In this document: positions 1 to 8,601 of the stretch, in pieces
Numbering within the stretch: the stretch's first letter is position 1
Layout of the letters: every line of letters starts with the position of its first letter
The notes under the pieces: model-generated
Told to the model about the DNA's origin: nothing
What the model saw: the letters and a program-made list of their open reading frames with translations, nothing else
Database searches by the model: none
From: Arcticibacter sp045629565
GTDB taxonomy: Bacteria; Bacteroidota; Bacteroidia; Sphingobacteriales; Sphingobacteriaceae
Assembly (NCBI RefSeq): GCF_045629565.1
Contig: NZ_JAZQRL010000125.1
Location: 118,839 to 182,838, forward strand
Direction: 5' to 3'
DNA: 64,000 bases
Program-made: the position numbers and the translations under genes

Positions 1-1080
1 GTAAGTGCACGAGAGTTAGCTGAACAAATTGACAGCAGGAGACGGTCGGAGAAAAAGCTACCCACCTGGTTTGCAAAAGAAGGGATCTATTACCCCCCTA
101 AGCTATCGGTAGAGCAGACATCATCAGAGATAACCGCTGCTTATAAATCTGGGTTGATGAAAGGCCGAAATGCAATCGATCTCACCGGTGGATTTGGTGT
201 TGACAGCTATTACCTTTCGAAGACGGTTGAATCTTTGGTGCATGTAGAACGGAATAAAGAGTTATCGGAGATTGCTGAACACAACCTTCGAATCTTAGGC
301 ACAGATAATATCACCTTCGTAAACGATGACTCCCTTCCTTTCCTGAAGAAGCATACGGGGCGATTTGATACAATTTATGTCGACCCGTCAAGAAGGGTCG
401 AAAATAAAAAGGTATTTCTACTGGAAGAGACCGAGCCTAATGTAATAGACAACCTCGGGCTCTTTTTCAGCGTTGCCGGCCGGGTGGTTGTGAAGACCTC
501 CCCTATGTTGGATATACAGGCTGGGTTGAAGGCTTTTAAAGGTGCTACGGAGGAATTACACGTGGTGAGCGTGAAGAATGACTGCAAGGAATTACTTTGG
601 GTCTTGTCTGCGGGAAACCATCGGGAGGCAAAGATTGTCTGCTCTGCGATAGGCGGAGAGCGAACCACCCGTTTTACATTCACTCTATCAGATGAGCGTA
701 ACGAACATATTAGCACGTATGCCAGGCCTTTGAGTTTTCTTTATGAACCAGACGTGGCTGTTTTAAAGTCCGGCGCCTTTAAAACGATTGCTAAGCGGTT
801 TGAACTGCTAAAGTTAGGGGCTAATACCCACTTGTATACTTCTGGTGATTTGAAAGAGAACTTTCCGGGAAAGGTCTTCAAGATCGTATTCTGGGAAGCG
901 TATAGGGAGTTTTCCAGGAAAAGAACATCAGGTAGCTTCAATGTAGTAAGCCGAAATTTCCCTTTATCTACTGATCAGCTAAAAAAGAAGCATAAGCTCA
1001 GCGACGGCGGGAATGACTTTCTCCTATTCACAACGTCAAACGATCAATTGGTGACCATCAGGGCAGAAAGGATTTCTTAG
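1..1080 (+). CDS. class I SAM-dependent methyltransferase with THUMP-like C-terminal domain, 5' truncated
   Basis: The frame is open from base 1 to the TAG at 1078-1080, so the N-terminus lies outside the window; a TTG at 154 is only an internal codon. Visible residues include the SAM-binding motif I (DLTGGFGVDS) and the motif IV-like DPSRR, where a Rossmann methyltransferase places its catalytic Asp-Pro. After about residue 280 comes a basic C-terminal part resembling the THUMP-like domain found in Bacteroidota proteins of this class (annotated as class I SAM methyltransferase, roughly 390-400 residues). The family is thought to modify RNA, but the substrate is not known to me. It converges on the cold-shock gene, separated by that gene's terminator. 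Confidence 0.8.
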   Translation, partial: VSARELAEQIDSRRRSEKKLPTWFAKEGIYYPPKLSVEQTSSEITAAYKSGLMKGRNAIDLTGGFGVDSYYLSKTVESLVHVERNKELSEIAEHNLRILGTDNITFVNDDSLPFLKKHTGRFDTIYVDPSRRVENKKVFLLEETEPNVIDNLGLFFSVAGRVVVKTSPMLDIQAGLKAFKGATEELHVVSVKNDCKELLWVLSAGNHREAKIVCSAIGGERTTRFTFTLSDERNEHISTYARPLSFLYEPDVAVLKSGAFKTIAKRFELLKLGANTHLYTSGDLKENFPGKVFKIVFWEAYREFSRKRTSGSFNVVSRNFPLSTDQLKKKHKLSDGGNDFLLFTTSNDQLVTIRAERIS

Positions 1081-1090
1081 CCATAAAAAA

Positions 1091-1109
1091 AGCCCCATGG
1101 CATGGGGCT
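1091..1109 (-). terminator. intrinsic terminator of the cold-shock gene
   Basis: AGCCCCATGGCATGGGGCT forms a perfect palindrome of 19 bases; on the minus strand it is followed by a run of seven T (complement of the A-run 1085-1091). It lies 29 bases past the csp stop codon and also sits 11 bases past the end of the convergent methyltransferase, so it may act for both. Confidence 0.85.
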
Positions 1110-1137
1110 AACTAATTAGTATAAGGTACAATAAAAA

Positions 1138-1335
1138 TTAAGCTTTCTTTACGTCGACTGCTTGCAGACCTTTTTTACCTTCTGCGACGTCGTATTCGAC
1201 AGAATCATTTTCTCTAAGCGCGTTAACTCCGCCTTCAACATCTTTGAAGTGAACAAAGACTTCTTTACCATCGTCTCCGACAATAAATCCATAACCTTTT
1301 TCGGCATTAAACCATTTAACTTTTCCAGTTTTCAT
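1138..1335 (-). CDS. cspA: cold-shock protein (CspA family RNA chaperone)
   Basis: 65 residues, the family's standard length, forming one OB-fold. The RNA-binding motifs RNP1 (KGYGFI, near residue 14) and RNP2 (VFVHF, near residue 26) are intact. Such proteins bind single-stranded RNA, melt secondary structure and support translation at low temperature; many are constitutive. The ATG at 1335 has no Shine-Dalgarno sequence, which is normal for Bacteroidota. A -33/-7 promoter at 1429-1459 predicts a leader of about 88 nt, in line with the long structured leaders of cold-shock mRNAs. Which Csp paralogue this is cannot be told from the sequence. Confidence 0.95.
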   Translation of the reverse strand: MKTGKVKWFNAEKGYGFIVGDDGKEVFVHFKDVEGGVNALRENDSVEYDVAEGKKGLQAVDVKKA

Positions 1336-1428
1336 AATAATAAGTTTTGTTTAGGTACTGATAATGTGCAACTACCGAAAAAGAAATATTCATTAATTAA
1401 TCAAGATGTATGGCACAGAACACTTAAC

Positions 1429-1459
1429 CAAATGTATAAATTTCGAGTAAGATATGCAA
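1429..1459 (-). promoter_or_regulatory. Bacteroidota-type promoter for cspA
   Basis: On the minus strand TTG (1459-1457), a 20-base spacer and TACATTTG (1436-1429) match the -33 TTG / -7 TAnnTTTG consensus of the Bacteroidota primary sigma factor. Transcription should begin near 1424, leaving roughly 88 nt of leader before the cspA ATG. Confidence 0.6.
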
Positions 1460-1480
1460 TTCTATAAGGCTGTCAAAAGC

Positions 1481-2119
1481 TTATTCGCTGTCTGGCTGTG
1501 GTGTAAACCTCAAATAGGGCTTTACTATCCGATGGCCCTTGGGAAATTTTTCAGGTATATCTTCTGTTTTAATGGAATTAGCCACAACAACATCCTCTCC
1601 TTGCTGCCAGTCGGCGGGCGTAGCCACACTATACTTCGCAGTGAGCTGTAATGAATCGATTACACGAAGGATCTCCTGGAAGTTTCTGCCGGTAGAGGCT
1701 GGGTATGAAATAATCAATTTCACCTTTTTATCAGGCGATATGATGAATAGTGACCTCACGGTCAGCGTATCAGATGCATTTGGATGAATCATTCCATAGG
1801 CATTAGATATCTCTTTACTTTCATCGGCTATCAGAGGAAAATTCACTTCCACTCCCTGGGTCTCATTTATATCCTGAATCCAGCCTTCGTGTTTTCCTAC
1901 GGGATCAACGCTCAAGGCTATAACTTTAACATTACGCTTAGCGAACTCATCGCTTAAAGAGGCTGTTTTGCCTAACTCTGTTGTGCACACGGGAGTGTAG
2001 TCTGCCGGGTGTGAAAATAAAACAACCCAACTGTCTCCTACATAGTCATAGAAGTTAATTTCGCCCTGTGAGGTTTGGGCAGTAAAGTTTGGTGCTGTGT
2101 CTCCTAGTCTTAAGCTCAT
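1481..2119 (-). CDS. 1-Cys peroxiredoxin (Prx6-type)
   Basis: 212 residues, typical for the Prx6/AhpC-TSA plus C-terminal 1-cysPrx domain architecture. The peroxidatic Cys45 is in the family signature HPADYTPVCTTE. No second resolving Cys is in the usual 2-Cys position, so an external thiol should reduce it. The protein reduces hydrogen peroxide and organic or lipid hydroperoxides in the cytoplasm. No signal peptide is seen. It stands alone between the cold-shock gene and a DUF72 gene; about 109 bases separate its start from the DUF72 stop, so it probably has its own promoter. Confidence 0.93.
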   Translation of the reverse strand: MSLRLGDTAPNFTAQTSQGEINFYDYVGDSWVVLFSHPADYTPVCTTELGKTASLSDEFAKRNVKVIALSVDPVGKHEGWIQDINETQGVEVNFPLIADESKEISNAYGMIHPNASDTLTVRSLFIISPDKKVKLIISYPASTGRNFQEILRVIDSLQLTAKYSVATPADWQQGEDVVVANSIKTEDIPEKFPKGHRIVKPYLRFTPQPDSE

Positions 2120-2228
2120 AGTATTTGATATTAGCGTTTGGTTTAAGTCTACTAATTTAATAGGTTTCGGGCAAGAAAAAGAAAATTAGTGTCTGCGTAA
2201 CATCATGTTTTCCCTCCGATGTATTCGC

Positions 2229-3149
2229 TCAGAGTCCCAACTGTGCTTGTCTATTGAGAATCATGGGCGGGGCCAGCTTTGTACCAAGAACCTCGTTCCA
2301 GCGCCTGACTGTGTAGTCAGCTAATACAGGCGTATCCTTTTCGTCATGTTGGTGCAAAAAGAAATAAGCAGACTGAAGTCCCTGCTCTTTCCATGATTTA
2401 ATGCGTTCAATCCAGTCGTCGACCCTTCTGAAATCACTTTCATGGAGGCCGTTACCAACAAAGCGGATGAAGGCATGCGGCGTAGGGAGCTCCATATGGA
2501 GGCAATCCCGACGACCACTGGCATCTGTTATTACCGCACCTATCTGGTTTTGCCTTAATACCTGAAACAACGCTGACCTTGCTTCCGAATCACTAAACCA
2601 GGCATGATGCCGCACCTCCAGAAAGAGATTGAAGTCCCTTGGCAAAGATTCCAGATAGTCGGCGAGCACCTGCAAGTTGGGGGGGCCGAAATTATCACTC
2701 AGCTGAAGAAAGCAAGGGCCTAAATACTGCCCGAACTCCATGATACTTTCCAGGTACTGCGAGGTCGCTTCCTCCGCATTTTTCAGCCTTTTAATGTGGC
2801 TGATGGTCTGGGAAATTTTCGGACAAAATTTAAAATCCGGTCTTTCTGCTTCAGCCTTTTGCCTCCAGGTGATTATCTGTTGCTTATCAGGCATTTTATA
2901 GAAAATTGCGTTGAGCTCAATAGCATTGAAATGCTTAAGGTATTCGTCGAGAAAGAGGCTATCTTTCGTTTTAGGAGGATAGATCAATCCCTTCCACTCC
3001 TTTCTTCCCCATTTTGCACAACCAATATACGATGCGATCTCATTTACAGGAGTTTGCTCGTGAAGGACATCCTGCGTTAATCTACCATCCGGCGGTAAAC
3101 TAAAATCGATAGCAGGCAACTCTTGTTCAGGTACTTTACCGAAATCCAT
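2229..3149 (-). CDS. DUF72 domain protein (YecE-like)
   Basis: 306 residues, within the usual range of DUF72 proteins, which adopt a TIM-barrel-like fold. Recognisable stretches are the N-terminal YIGCAKWGRKEWKGLIYP, which places the typical G-x-x-W-x-Y/W pattern, FNAIELNAIFY, the FKFCPKISQTISH strand and FLEVRHHAWF. The biochemical function of the family is not established. It begins just upstream of, and is read away from, the terminator of the ribosomal protein operon, so it is transcribed separately. Confidence 0.85.
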   Translation of the reverse strand: MDFGKVPEQELPAIDFSLPPDGRLTQDVLHEQTPVNEIASYIGCAKWGRKEWKGLIYPPKTKDSLFLDEYLKHFNAIELNAIFYKMPDKQQIITWRQKAEAERPDFKFCPKISQTISHIKRLKNAEEATSQYLESIMEFGQYLGPCFLQLSDNFGPPNLQVLADYLESLPRDFNLFLEVRHHAWFSDSEARSALFQVLRQNQIGAVITDASGRRDCLHMELPTPHAFIRFVGNGLHESDFRRVDDWIERIKSWKEQGLQSAYFFLHQHDEKDTPVLADYTVRRWNEVLGTKLAPPMILNRQAQLGL

Positions 3150-3165
3150 ATAACATTAAACAAGA

Positions 3166-3192
3166 AAAGGGAGTCATTGTGTGACTCCCTTT
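3166..3192 (-). terminator. intrinsic terminator of the thrS-infC-rpmI-rplT operon
   Basis: An 11-bp perfect stem (3166-3176 with 3182-3192) closes a 5-base loop; on the minus strand it ends in a T-rich tract (TTTCTTGTTT). It follows the rplT stop by 21 bases. Confidence 0.85.
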
Positions 3193-3213
3193 CGATTTGC
3201 AATAAAAACAATA

Positions 3214-3558
3214 TTATTTTACAGCATCAATGATAGCTTTGAATGCAGCTGGCTCGTTCATTGCAAGATCAGCTAAAACTTTACGGTTTAAACCGATTTC
3301 TTTTGCTGACAATTTACCGATCAACTGAGAATAAGAAATTCCATGTTGACGTGCACCTGCATTAATACGTTGAATCCAAAGGGCTCTAAACTCTCTTTTC
3401 TTTGTTTTACGGTCGCGGTATGCATACTGTAAACCTTTTTCAACTGTGTTTTTAGCAACAGTATAAACCTTGCTGCGTGATCCGTAATAGCCTTTGGCTA
3501 AATTTAAGATCTTTTTTCTTCTTCTTCTTGACGCTACTGCGTTTACCGAACGTGGCAT
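3214..3558 (-). CDS. rplT: 50S ribosomal protein L20
   Basis: 114 residues; the N-terminus MPRSVNAVASRRRRKKILN and the internal YGSRSKVYTVAKN are the hallmark of L20, a very basic protein needed for early 50S assembly that binds 23S rRNA. It is the last gene of thrS-infC-rpmI-rplT, 71 bases downstream of rpmI. In other bacteria L20 represses its own operon by binding the mRNA; whether the 71-base gap or the rpmI leader carries such a site here is unproven. Confidence 0.98.
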   Translation of the reverse strand: MPRSVNAVASRRRRKKILNLAKGYYGSRSKVYTVAKNTVEKGLQYAYRDRKTKKREFRALWIQRINAGARQHGISYSQLIGKLSAKEIGLNRKVLADLAMNEPAAFKAIIDAVK

Positions 3559-3629
3559 GTTGTTTGATTTTTGACAGCGGTGTTGCTTTATGCAATCTTA
3601 GGTACCGGGTGTCTGGTTACTTAATTAAA

Positions 3630-3830
3630 TTACTTTCCGATGCAAAGCATTCTCTTCACGTTTCCTAAGTCAGCTTCAGAAACTAAGCTTGTCTGACTCA
3701 AGTTACGCTTACGTTTAGTAGACATGTTCGTTAAGATGTGGCTCATAAACGCATTCTTCCTTGCAATTTTACCTGTTCCAGTAAGCTTGAAGCGCTTTTT
3801 AGCACTGGAATTGGTTTTCATTTTTGGCAT
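3630..3830 (-). CDS. rpmI: 50S ribosomal protein L35
   Basis: 66 residues with the L35 signature MPKMKTNSSAKKRFKLTGTG and the C-terminal KRKRNLS. Highly basic, as expected of a protein buried in the large subunit. It begins 21 bases after infC, indicating cotranscription, and precedes rplT in the order conserved across bacteria. Confidence 0.98.
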   Translation of the reverse strand: MPKMKTNSSAKKRFKLTGTGKIARKNAFMSHILTNMSTKRKRNLSQTSLVSEADLGNVKRMLCIGK

Positions 3831-3851
3831 AACTCTATTTATTAATTGTTT

Positions 3852-4427
3852 TTATTTTTTTGCTTTCGGGCCAACGATCAAAAACATACGTTTTCCTTCT
3901 AACTTTGGTAACTGCTCTACCTTACCCACCTCTTCTAAAGCCTGAGCAAATCTAAGCAACAAGATTTCACCCTGTTCTTTGTACACGATTGCTCTACCCT
4001 TGAAGTGGACGTAAGCGCGAACCTTCTCTCCTGCTTCCAGGAAACCGATTGCATGCTTCAATTTAAACTGAAAGTCATGCTCATTGGTGTTTGGTCCAAA
4101 ACGGATTTCTTTGATAACCGTCTGCTTTGCGTTGGCTTTTATCTCTTTAAGCTTTTTCTTCTGCTCATAGATAAATTTATTGTAGTCTATTACTCTACAA
4201 ACGGGAGGATCAGCATTAGGAGATATTTCGACTAGATCCAGCTCTTGCTCATCAGCAATCCTTCTGGCTTCAGCCAAAGACATGATACCCTGTTCAACAT
4301 TATCACCTACAAGACGCACTTGTTGAGCTCTGATATACTCATTAATGTTGTGCTCAGCCTCTTTTTTCTTAAACGGAGGTCTCGGTCCGCGTGGACCCTT
4401 ATTAAAACCTGGTCTTCCTAATGCCAA
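3852..4427 (-). CDS. infC: translation initiation factor IF-3
   Basis: 191 residues with the two IF-3 domains: the N-domain (INEYIRAQQVRLVGDN through about residue 100) and the C-domain (VKEIRFGPNTNEHDFQFKLKHA), joined by a lysine-rich helix (YEQKKKLKEIKANAK). IF-3 keeps 30S subunits free and proofreads start codons. The start is TTG at 4427: the in-frame codons directly upstream are TAA TAA CAT, so no ATG or GTG is possible. Rare infC start codons are known to let IF-3 repress its own synthesis. The thrS stop lies 14 bases upstream, so translation may be coupled. Confidence 0.97.
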   Translation of the reverse strand: MALGRPGFNKGPRGPRPPFKKKEAEHNINEYIRAQQVRLVGDNVEQGIMSLAEARRIADEQELDLVEISPNADPPVCRVIDYNKFIYEQKKKLKEIKANAKQTVIKEIRFGPNTNEHDFQFKLKHAIGFLEAGEKVRAYVHFKGRAIVYKEQGEILLLRFAQALEEVGKVEQLPKLEGKRMFLIVGPKAKK

Positions 4428-4441
4428 ATGTTATTATTTAT

Positions 4442-6367
4442 TTAAACTGTTACTTCTGTAATTAATTGCTTCTCAAATGCTTCTGCCGTCATGCTTCCTA
4501 AATCGCCTTCTCCATGCTTACGAACAGAGACTAAGTTCTCGCTCATTTCCTTCTCACCTATTATTAACATGTATGGGATCTTTTTGATTTCCGCATCTCT
4601 GATTTTCCTTCCGATTTTTTCATCGCGCAAGTCAATCAAGCCGCGAATATCGGAATTATTAAGAGATTCTAAAACTTTTTTTGCGTAATCTTCATACTTT
4701 TCCGATATAGGAAGCACTATAAACTGGTCTGGCGTCAGCCAGAGCGGGAAGTTGCCTGCGCAATGTTCTATAAGCACAGCAACAAACCTTTCCAGTGATC
4801 CAAATGGTGCTCTGTGAATCATTACAGGACGATGTTTGAGATTATCGCTTCCCGTATATTCAAGTTCAAAGCGCTCGGGTAAGTTATAGTCTACCTGAAT
4901 CGTACCGAGCTGCCACCTGCGACCAAGTGCATCCTTCACCATGAAATCAAGCTTCGGTCCGTAAAACGCAGCCTCTCCCAGTTCTACCACTGTAGGCAGC
5001 CCTTTCTCTTCGGCCGCTTCAATAATAGCAGCCTCAGCGAGAGCCCAGTTCTCATCTGAACCAATATACTTTGTTTTGTTCTCCGGGTCGCGGAGCGATA
5101 CCTGCGCGGTGTAATCATTAAATCCTAACGCATTAAACACGTACAGGACGAGATCAATCACTTTCTTAAACTCTTCCTTCACCTGATCAGGGCGGCAGAA
5201 CAAGTGTGCGTCATCCTGAGTAAAGCCTCTTACCCGGGTAAGCCCGTGAAGCTCACCGCTCTGTTCATAACGATAAACAGTACCGAATTCGGCAAAGCGA
5301 ACCGGAAGATCTTTATACGAGCGGGGTTTGAATTTATAGAGCTCGCAATGATGCGGGCAGTTCATTGGCTTCAGGAAGAACTCCTCCCCTTCTTGTGGCG
5401 TCTTGATTGGCTGGAAAGAATCGGCTCCATATTTCTCATAATGACCCGACGTTACATATAAATTCTTGTGACCGATATGTGGAGTAATAACTTGTTCATA
5501 GCCAGACTTTACCTGGGCCTTCTGCAGGAATTGCACCAACTTCTCACGTAACGCAGCGCCTTTAGGCAACCACATGGGGAGACCCATTCCTACCTTCTCT
5601 GAGAAGGTAAATAACTCGAGTTCCTTTCCCAGTTTCCTGTGATCGCGTTTTTTTGCTTCCTCTATCATTTTCAGATAGTCTGTCAGCTCACTTTGTTTAG
5701 GGTAAGTGACTCCGTAGATACGCGTAAGCTGTTTACGATTTTCATCTCCACGCCAATAAGCACCTGCAACATTCATTAGCTTAACCGCTTTTATGAAACC
5801 GGTATTCGGAATATGCGGACCACGACATAAATCTGTAAAGTCGCCCTGTGTATACAAGGTGATAGAGCCATCTGGAAGATCCTTGATCAGGTCGAGTTTG
5901 TACTCATCTCCTTTTTCAGTAAAGTAGGCTATAGCATCTGCTTTACTAATAGGCTTGCGCTCAAATGTCGATTTCTTCTTAGCAAGCTCGAGGATCTTGT
6001 TCTCAATTTCCTTAAAATTATCCGAAGAAAACTCCCGGTCACCGAAGTCGACGTCGTAGTAAAATCCGGTTTCAATAGCCGGGCCTATACCGAATTTGGT
6101 ACCCGGATAGAGTGCCTCTAGTGCTTCTGCCATTAAGTGTGCAGAAGAGTGCCAAAACGTCGACTTACCTTCTTTATCGTTCCAGGTTATCAGCCGTACA
6201 TGAGCATCTGCTTCAATCGGACGGGACGAGTCCCAGATCTGACCGTCTACTTCTGCTGCAAGGACATTTCGGGCGAGGCCTTCTGAAATTGACAAAGCAA
6301 TCTGATAGGGAGTTGTTCCAGCTTCGTATTCACGAATGGAACCATCGGGGAGTGTAATCTTAATCAT
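4442..6367 (-). CDS. thrS: threonyl-tRNA synthetase
   Basis: 641 residues, full length. In order: TGS domain (1-65), the second additional/editing domain (about 66-225, with HSSAHLMAEAL carrying the HxxxH zinc/editing motif and a CRGPHIPNTG segment), the class II catalytic core (about 240-540: FLKPMNCPHHCELYK, RFAEFGTVYRYEQSG and IHRAPFGSLERF) and the anticodon-binding domain (about 545-641). It charges tRNA-Thr in the cytoplasm and leads the operon with infC-rpmI-rplT. A hairpin with a T-run sits in the region before it. Confidence 0.98.
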   Translation of the reverse strand: MIKITLPDGSIREYEAGTTPYQIALSISEGLARNVLAAEVDGQIWDSSRPIEADAHVRLITWNDKEGKSTFWHSSAHLMAEALEALYPGTKFGIGPAIETGFYYDVDFGDREFSSDNFKEIENKILELAKKKSTFERKPISKADAIAYFTEKGDEYKLDLIKDLPDGSITLYTQGDFTDLCRGPHIPNTGFIKAVKLMNVAGAYWRGDENRKQLTRIYGVTYPKQSELTDYLKMIEEAKKRDHRKLGKELELFTFSEKVGMGLPMWLPKGAALREKLVQFLQKAQVKSGYEQVITPHIGHKNLYVTSGHYEKYGADSFQPIKTPQEGEEFFLKPMNCPHHCELYKFKPRSYKDLPVRFAEFGTVYRYEQSGELHGLTRVRGFTQDDAHLFCRPDQVKEEFKKVIDLVLYVFNALGFNDYTAQVSLRDPENKTKYIGSDENWALAEAAIIEAAEEKGLPTVVELGEAAFYGPKLDFMVKDALGRRWQLGTIQVDYNLPERFELEYTGSDNLKHRPVMIHRAPFGSLERFVAVLIEHCAGNFPLWLTPDQFIVLPISEKYEDYAKKVLESLNNSDIRGLIDLRDEKIGRKIRDAEIKKIPYMLIIGEKEMSENLVSVRKHGEGDLGSMTAEAFEKQLITEVTV

Positions 6368-6396
6368 CTACAACTATGATTTTATGTTCTTGTATA

Positions 6397-6428
6397 AAAA
6401 ATTGTCAGATCACGTACAGGGGTGATCT
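6397..6428 (-). terminator. hairpin plus T-run between the LutA-like gene and thrS
   Basis: On the minus strand AGATCAC and GTGATCT pair around an 8-base loop (6408-6428) and are followed by ACAATTTTTT (T-run 6402-6397). It is either the terminator of the upstream LutA-like gene or, because a TACTTTTG -7 match lies just upstream at 6446-6439, an element in a thrS leader. The sequence alone does not decide between them. Confidence 0.55.
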
Positions 6429-6473
6429 AAATGAATTGCAAAAGTATCGTTTTAGAAATAAAAATCCGGAGTA

Positions 6474-7202
6474 TTATACATTTCCCCAGCCATGTGCAAG
6501 AACATCTGCGAGGTGCACGGATTTAATTGGCAGCTGATGTTTGTCTATATAACCCTGCATGTGTAAGAGACAGGACGCATCTGTGGAGATAATGTATTCT
6601 GCACCTACTGACAGCGCATTGTCTATCTTCTGTTGCGCCATGGCGCTCGAGATACCTTCAAATTTAACCGCAAAGGTTCCACCAAATCCGCAGCAGGTGT
6701 CATTGTCCTTCAGGTCAAGTAACTCAAGGCCATGAACCTTTGACAATAACGCCCTTGGCTCGTCCTTGATTTTACATTCTCTCAAGCCGGCACATGAATC
6801 ATGATAGACAGCCCGGCCGTCAAGCTCAGCACCAAAGTAATCTTTCTGAAGAACGTTGATCAGGAAATCAGAAAGTTCAAAGATATTTGACTGAATTGAT
6901 CTGCATTTATTATGTACAACGGTGTTTGTGAACAGGTCGCTGTAGTAATTTTTAACCATACCTGTGCAGGATGCAGAGGGAGAAACGATATAATTGTCCT
7001 CCGAGAAATCGCTTAGGAACTTCCCGCCGACAGCCTTTGCTTCATCCCAGAAACCAGCATTGAAGGCAGGTTGTCCGCAACATGTTTGTTCTGGATTATA
7101 TGATACTTTACAACCGGCTTTTTCGAGGATCTTCACTGTGTTAAAAGCAGTGTCCGGATATAGTTGATCCATGAAGCATGGAATGAATAGTTCTACAGTC
7201 AT
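6474..7202 (-). CDS. (Fe-S)-binding protein with two cysteine-rich CCG domains (LutA/YkgE-like)
   Basis: 242 residues, the length of LutA/YkgE proteins. Two cysteine-rich domains are present, each ending in the family CCG signature (TCCGQPAFNAG near residue 42 and TCCGFGGTFAVK near residue 173), with paired upstream cysteines (CFMDQLYP; HDSCAGLRECKI). In LutABC-type lactate oxidases this subunit works with LutB and LutC, but neither is adjacent here. Partner genes may lie elsewhere, or the protein may serve another redox enzyme. It is followed by a hairpin terminator candidate and then thrS. Confidence 0.85.
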   Translation of the reverse strand: MTVELFIPCFMDQLYPDTAFNTVKILEKAGCKVSYNPEQTCCGQPAFNAGFWDEAKAVGGKFLSDFSEDNYIVSPSASCTGMVKNYYSDLFTNTVVHNKCRSIQSNIFELSDFLINVLQKDYFGAELDGRAVYHDSCAGLRECKIKDEPRALLSKVHGLELLDLKDNDTCCGFGGTFAVKFEGISSAMAQQKIDNALSVGAEYIISTDASCLLHMQGYIDKHQLPIKSVHLADVLAHGWGNV

Positions 7203-7244
7203 AGTCAGTGCGTAAAGGTAATTCGTATTGAGGAAAAGCCAAAC

Positions 7245-8555
7245 TTAATTTTCAGAGATTAATGAAGTTTTTGTACTTCCTTTAGTCCTTGCCAGGAATA
7301 CAAGAATGATCAGGCCAGTAAAGAAAAACAAGCTAAGCGCCAATGCAGAGTTCCTGATATTGGATCTTTCTTCAATAAAAGCGAAAGAGGCAAGTCCGAT
7401 CACAATGGCGAGCTTTTCAGTCACATCGTAAAAACTGAAAAACGACGCGGTATCTGGCGTGCCTTCGGGCAGAAACTTGGAATAAGTAGATCGTGACAAA
7501 CTTTGAACGCCTCCCATGACTATCCCGACTACAACAGCGAGCACGTAAAACTGTTGTGCTGTAGATATAAAGTACGCTGAGATACAAATTGCGATCCAGA
7601 CACAAACAACCCAGATCAATACGTTGATATTTCCAATCTTCCGCCCTAGCGACGACATGAGATAGGCCCCGCCGATAGCAACTACCTGAATGATCAGGAT
7701 GATTATTATCAGATTTTCTGTACCCAGATGAAGTTCCTTTTCCCCGAAACTAGCTGCAACCAACATGATCGTTTGAACGCCAACGGAGTAAAAAAAGAAA
7801 GCCAAAAGAAATCGCTTTAATATCGTCATGCTTTTGACTTGCCTGAATACGTAAAGCAACTCCTGATAGCCATTTTTGCGATTTTTAGCTACCTGAACAC
7901 CGGGGCCTGCGGGAAGTTTGGAAAACGGTATCTGGGCGAATAAGACCCACCAGACGCCTACCAGTAAAAAAGAAAGTCTGGGAGCAAATGAAAGATCGGT
8001 GATACCAAACCACTCTGGCTTTAGTACGAATACAAAACAGAGTATCTGCAAAAGAACGCTCCCGATATAGCCATAGGCAAAACCTTGGGCGCTTACTCTA
8101 TCTTGCTGATCAACGCTAGCGATTTCAGGAAGATAAGAATTGCTGAACATTACGCCTCCTATATAGCCCATTGCTGCAATTGCAGAACAGATGATCCCCA
8201 ACTCAAGGGTTTCAAGCTTGAAAAAAAAAAGCAACATACAAGCCAGACTCCCCATGTATGTAAAAAACTTCATATAAGCTTTTTTATTCCCATGATAATC
8301 GGCACTCGATGAAAGGAAAGGAAGAAGCAGCGCCATGATAAGATAAGCAACTGACAATGAATAGTTCGATAGAGCCGTATTGACGAAGGTAAATCCGAAG
8401 AAGCTGACCTTGTCGCCATGCTCCTCTGTCGTCGTAATTATCGTGTAATATGCCGGAAATATGGTCGAGGTTATGACCAGATTATAGGCTGAATTGGACC
8501 AATCGAACATTGCCCAGGAGCGAATGGTCTTCTTATCGTTCTTTACTGTCTGCAT
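7245..8555 (-). CDS. MFS transporter, UMF1/Atg22-like family
   Basis: 436 residues with about 12 hydrophobic segments. The start was moved to the ATG at 8555: the protein then begins MQTVKNDKKTIRSWAMFDWS, the usual N-terminus of this family (AMFDWSNSAYNLVI), while the longer frame from 8639 would overlap the end of the upstream permease gene. The sequence resembles the UMF1/vacuole effluxer-like group common in Bacteroidota; the substrate is unknown. It follows the ABC permease by 46 bases and precedes the LutA-like gene by 42, so the four genes could share a transcript. Confidence 0.85.
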   Translation of the reverse strand: MQTVKNDKKTIRSWAMFDWSNSAYNLVITSTIFPAYYTIITTTEEHGDKVSFFGFTFVNTALSNYSLSVAYLIMALLLPFLSSSADYHGNKKAYMKFFTYMGSLACMLLFFFKLETLELGIICSAIAAMGYIGGVMFSNSYLPEIASVDQQDRVSAQGFAYGYIGSVLLQILCFVFVLKPEWFGITDLSFAPRLSFLLVGVWWVLFAQIPFSKLPAGPGVQVAKNRKNGYQELLYVFRQVKSMTILKRFLLAFFFYSVGVQTIMLVAASFGEKELHLGTENLIIIILIIQVVAIGGAYLMSSLGRKIGNINVLIWVVCVWIAICISAYFISTAQQFYVLAVVVGIVMGGVQSLSRSTYSKFLPEGTPDTASFFSFYDVTEKLAIVIGLASFAFIEERSNIRNSALALSLFFFTGLIILVFLARTKGSTKTSLISEN

Positions 8556-8601
8556 TTGAGCTGAAAATAGATGAAATTTTAATGGTTTAACGAAGCTTAG
8601 A

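Noticed and set aside
1162..1467. Plus-strand 101-residue frame over cspA
   Set aside because: Antisense shadow of a complete cold-shock gene.
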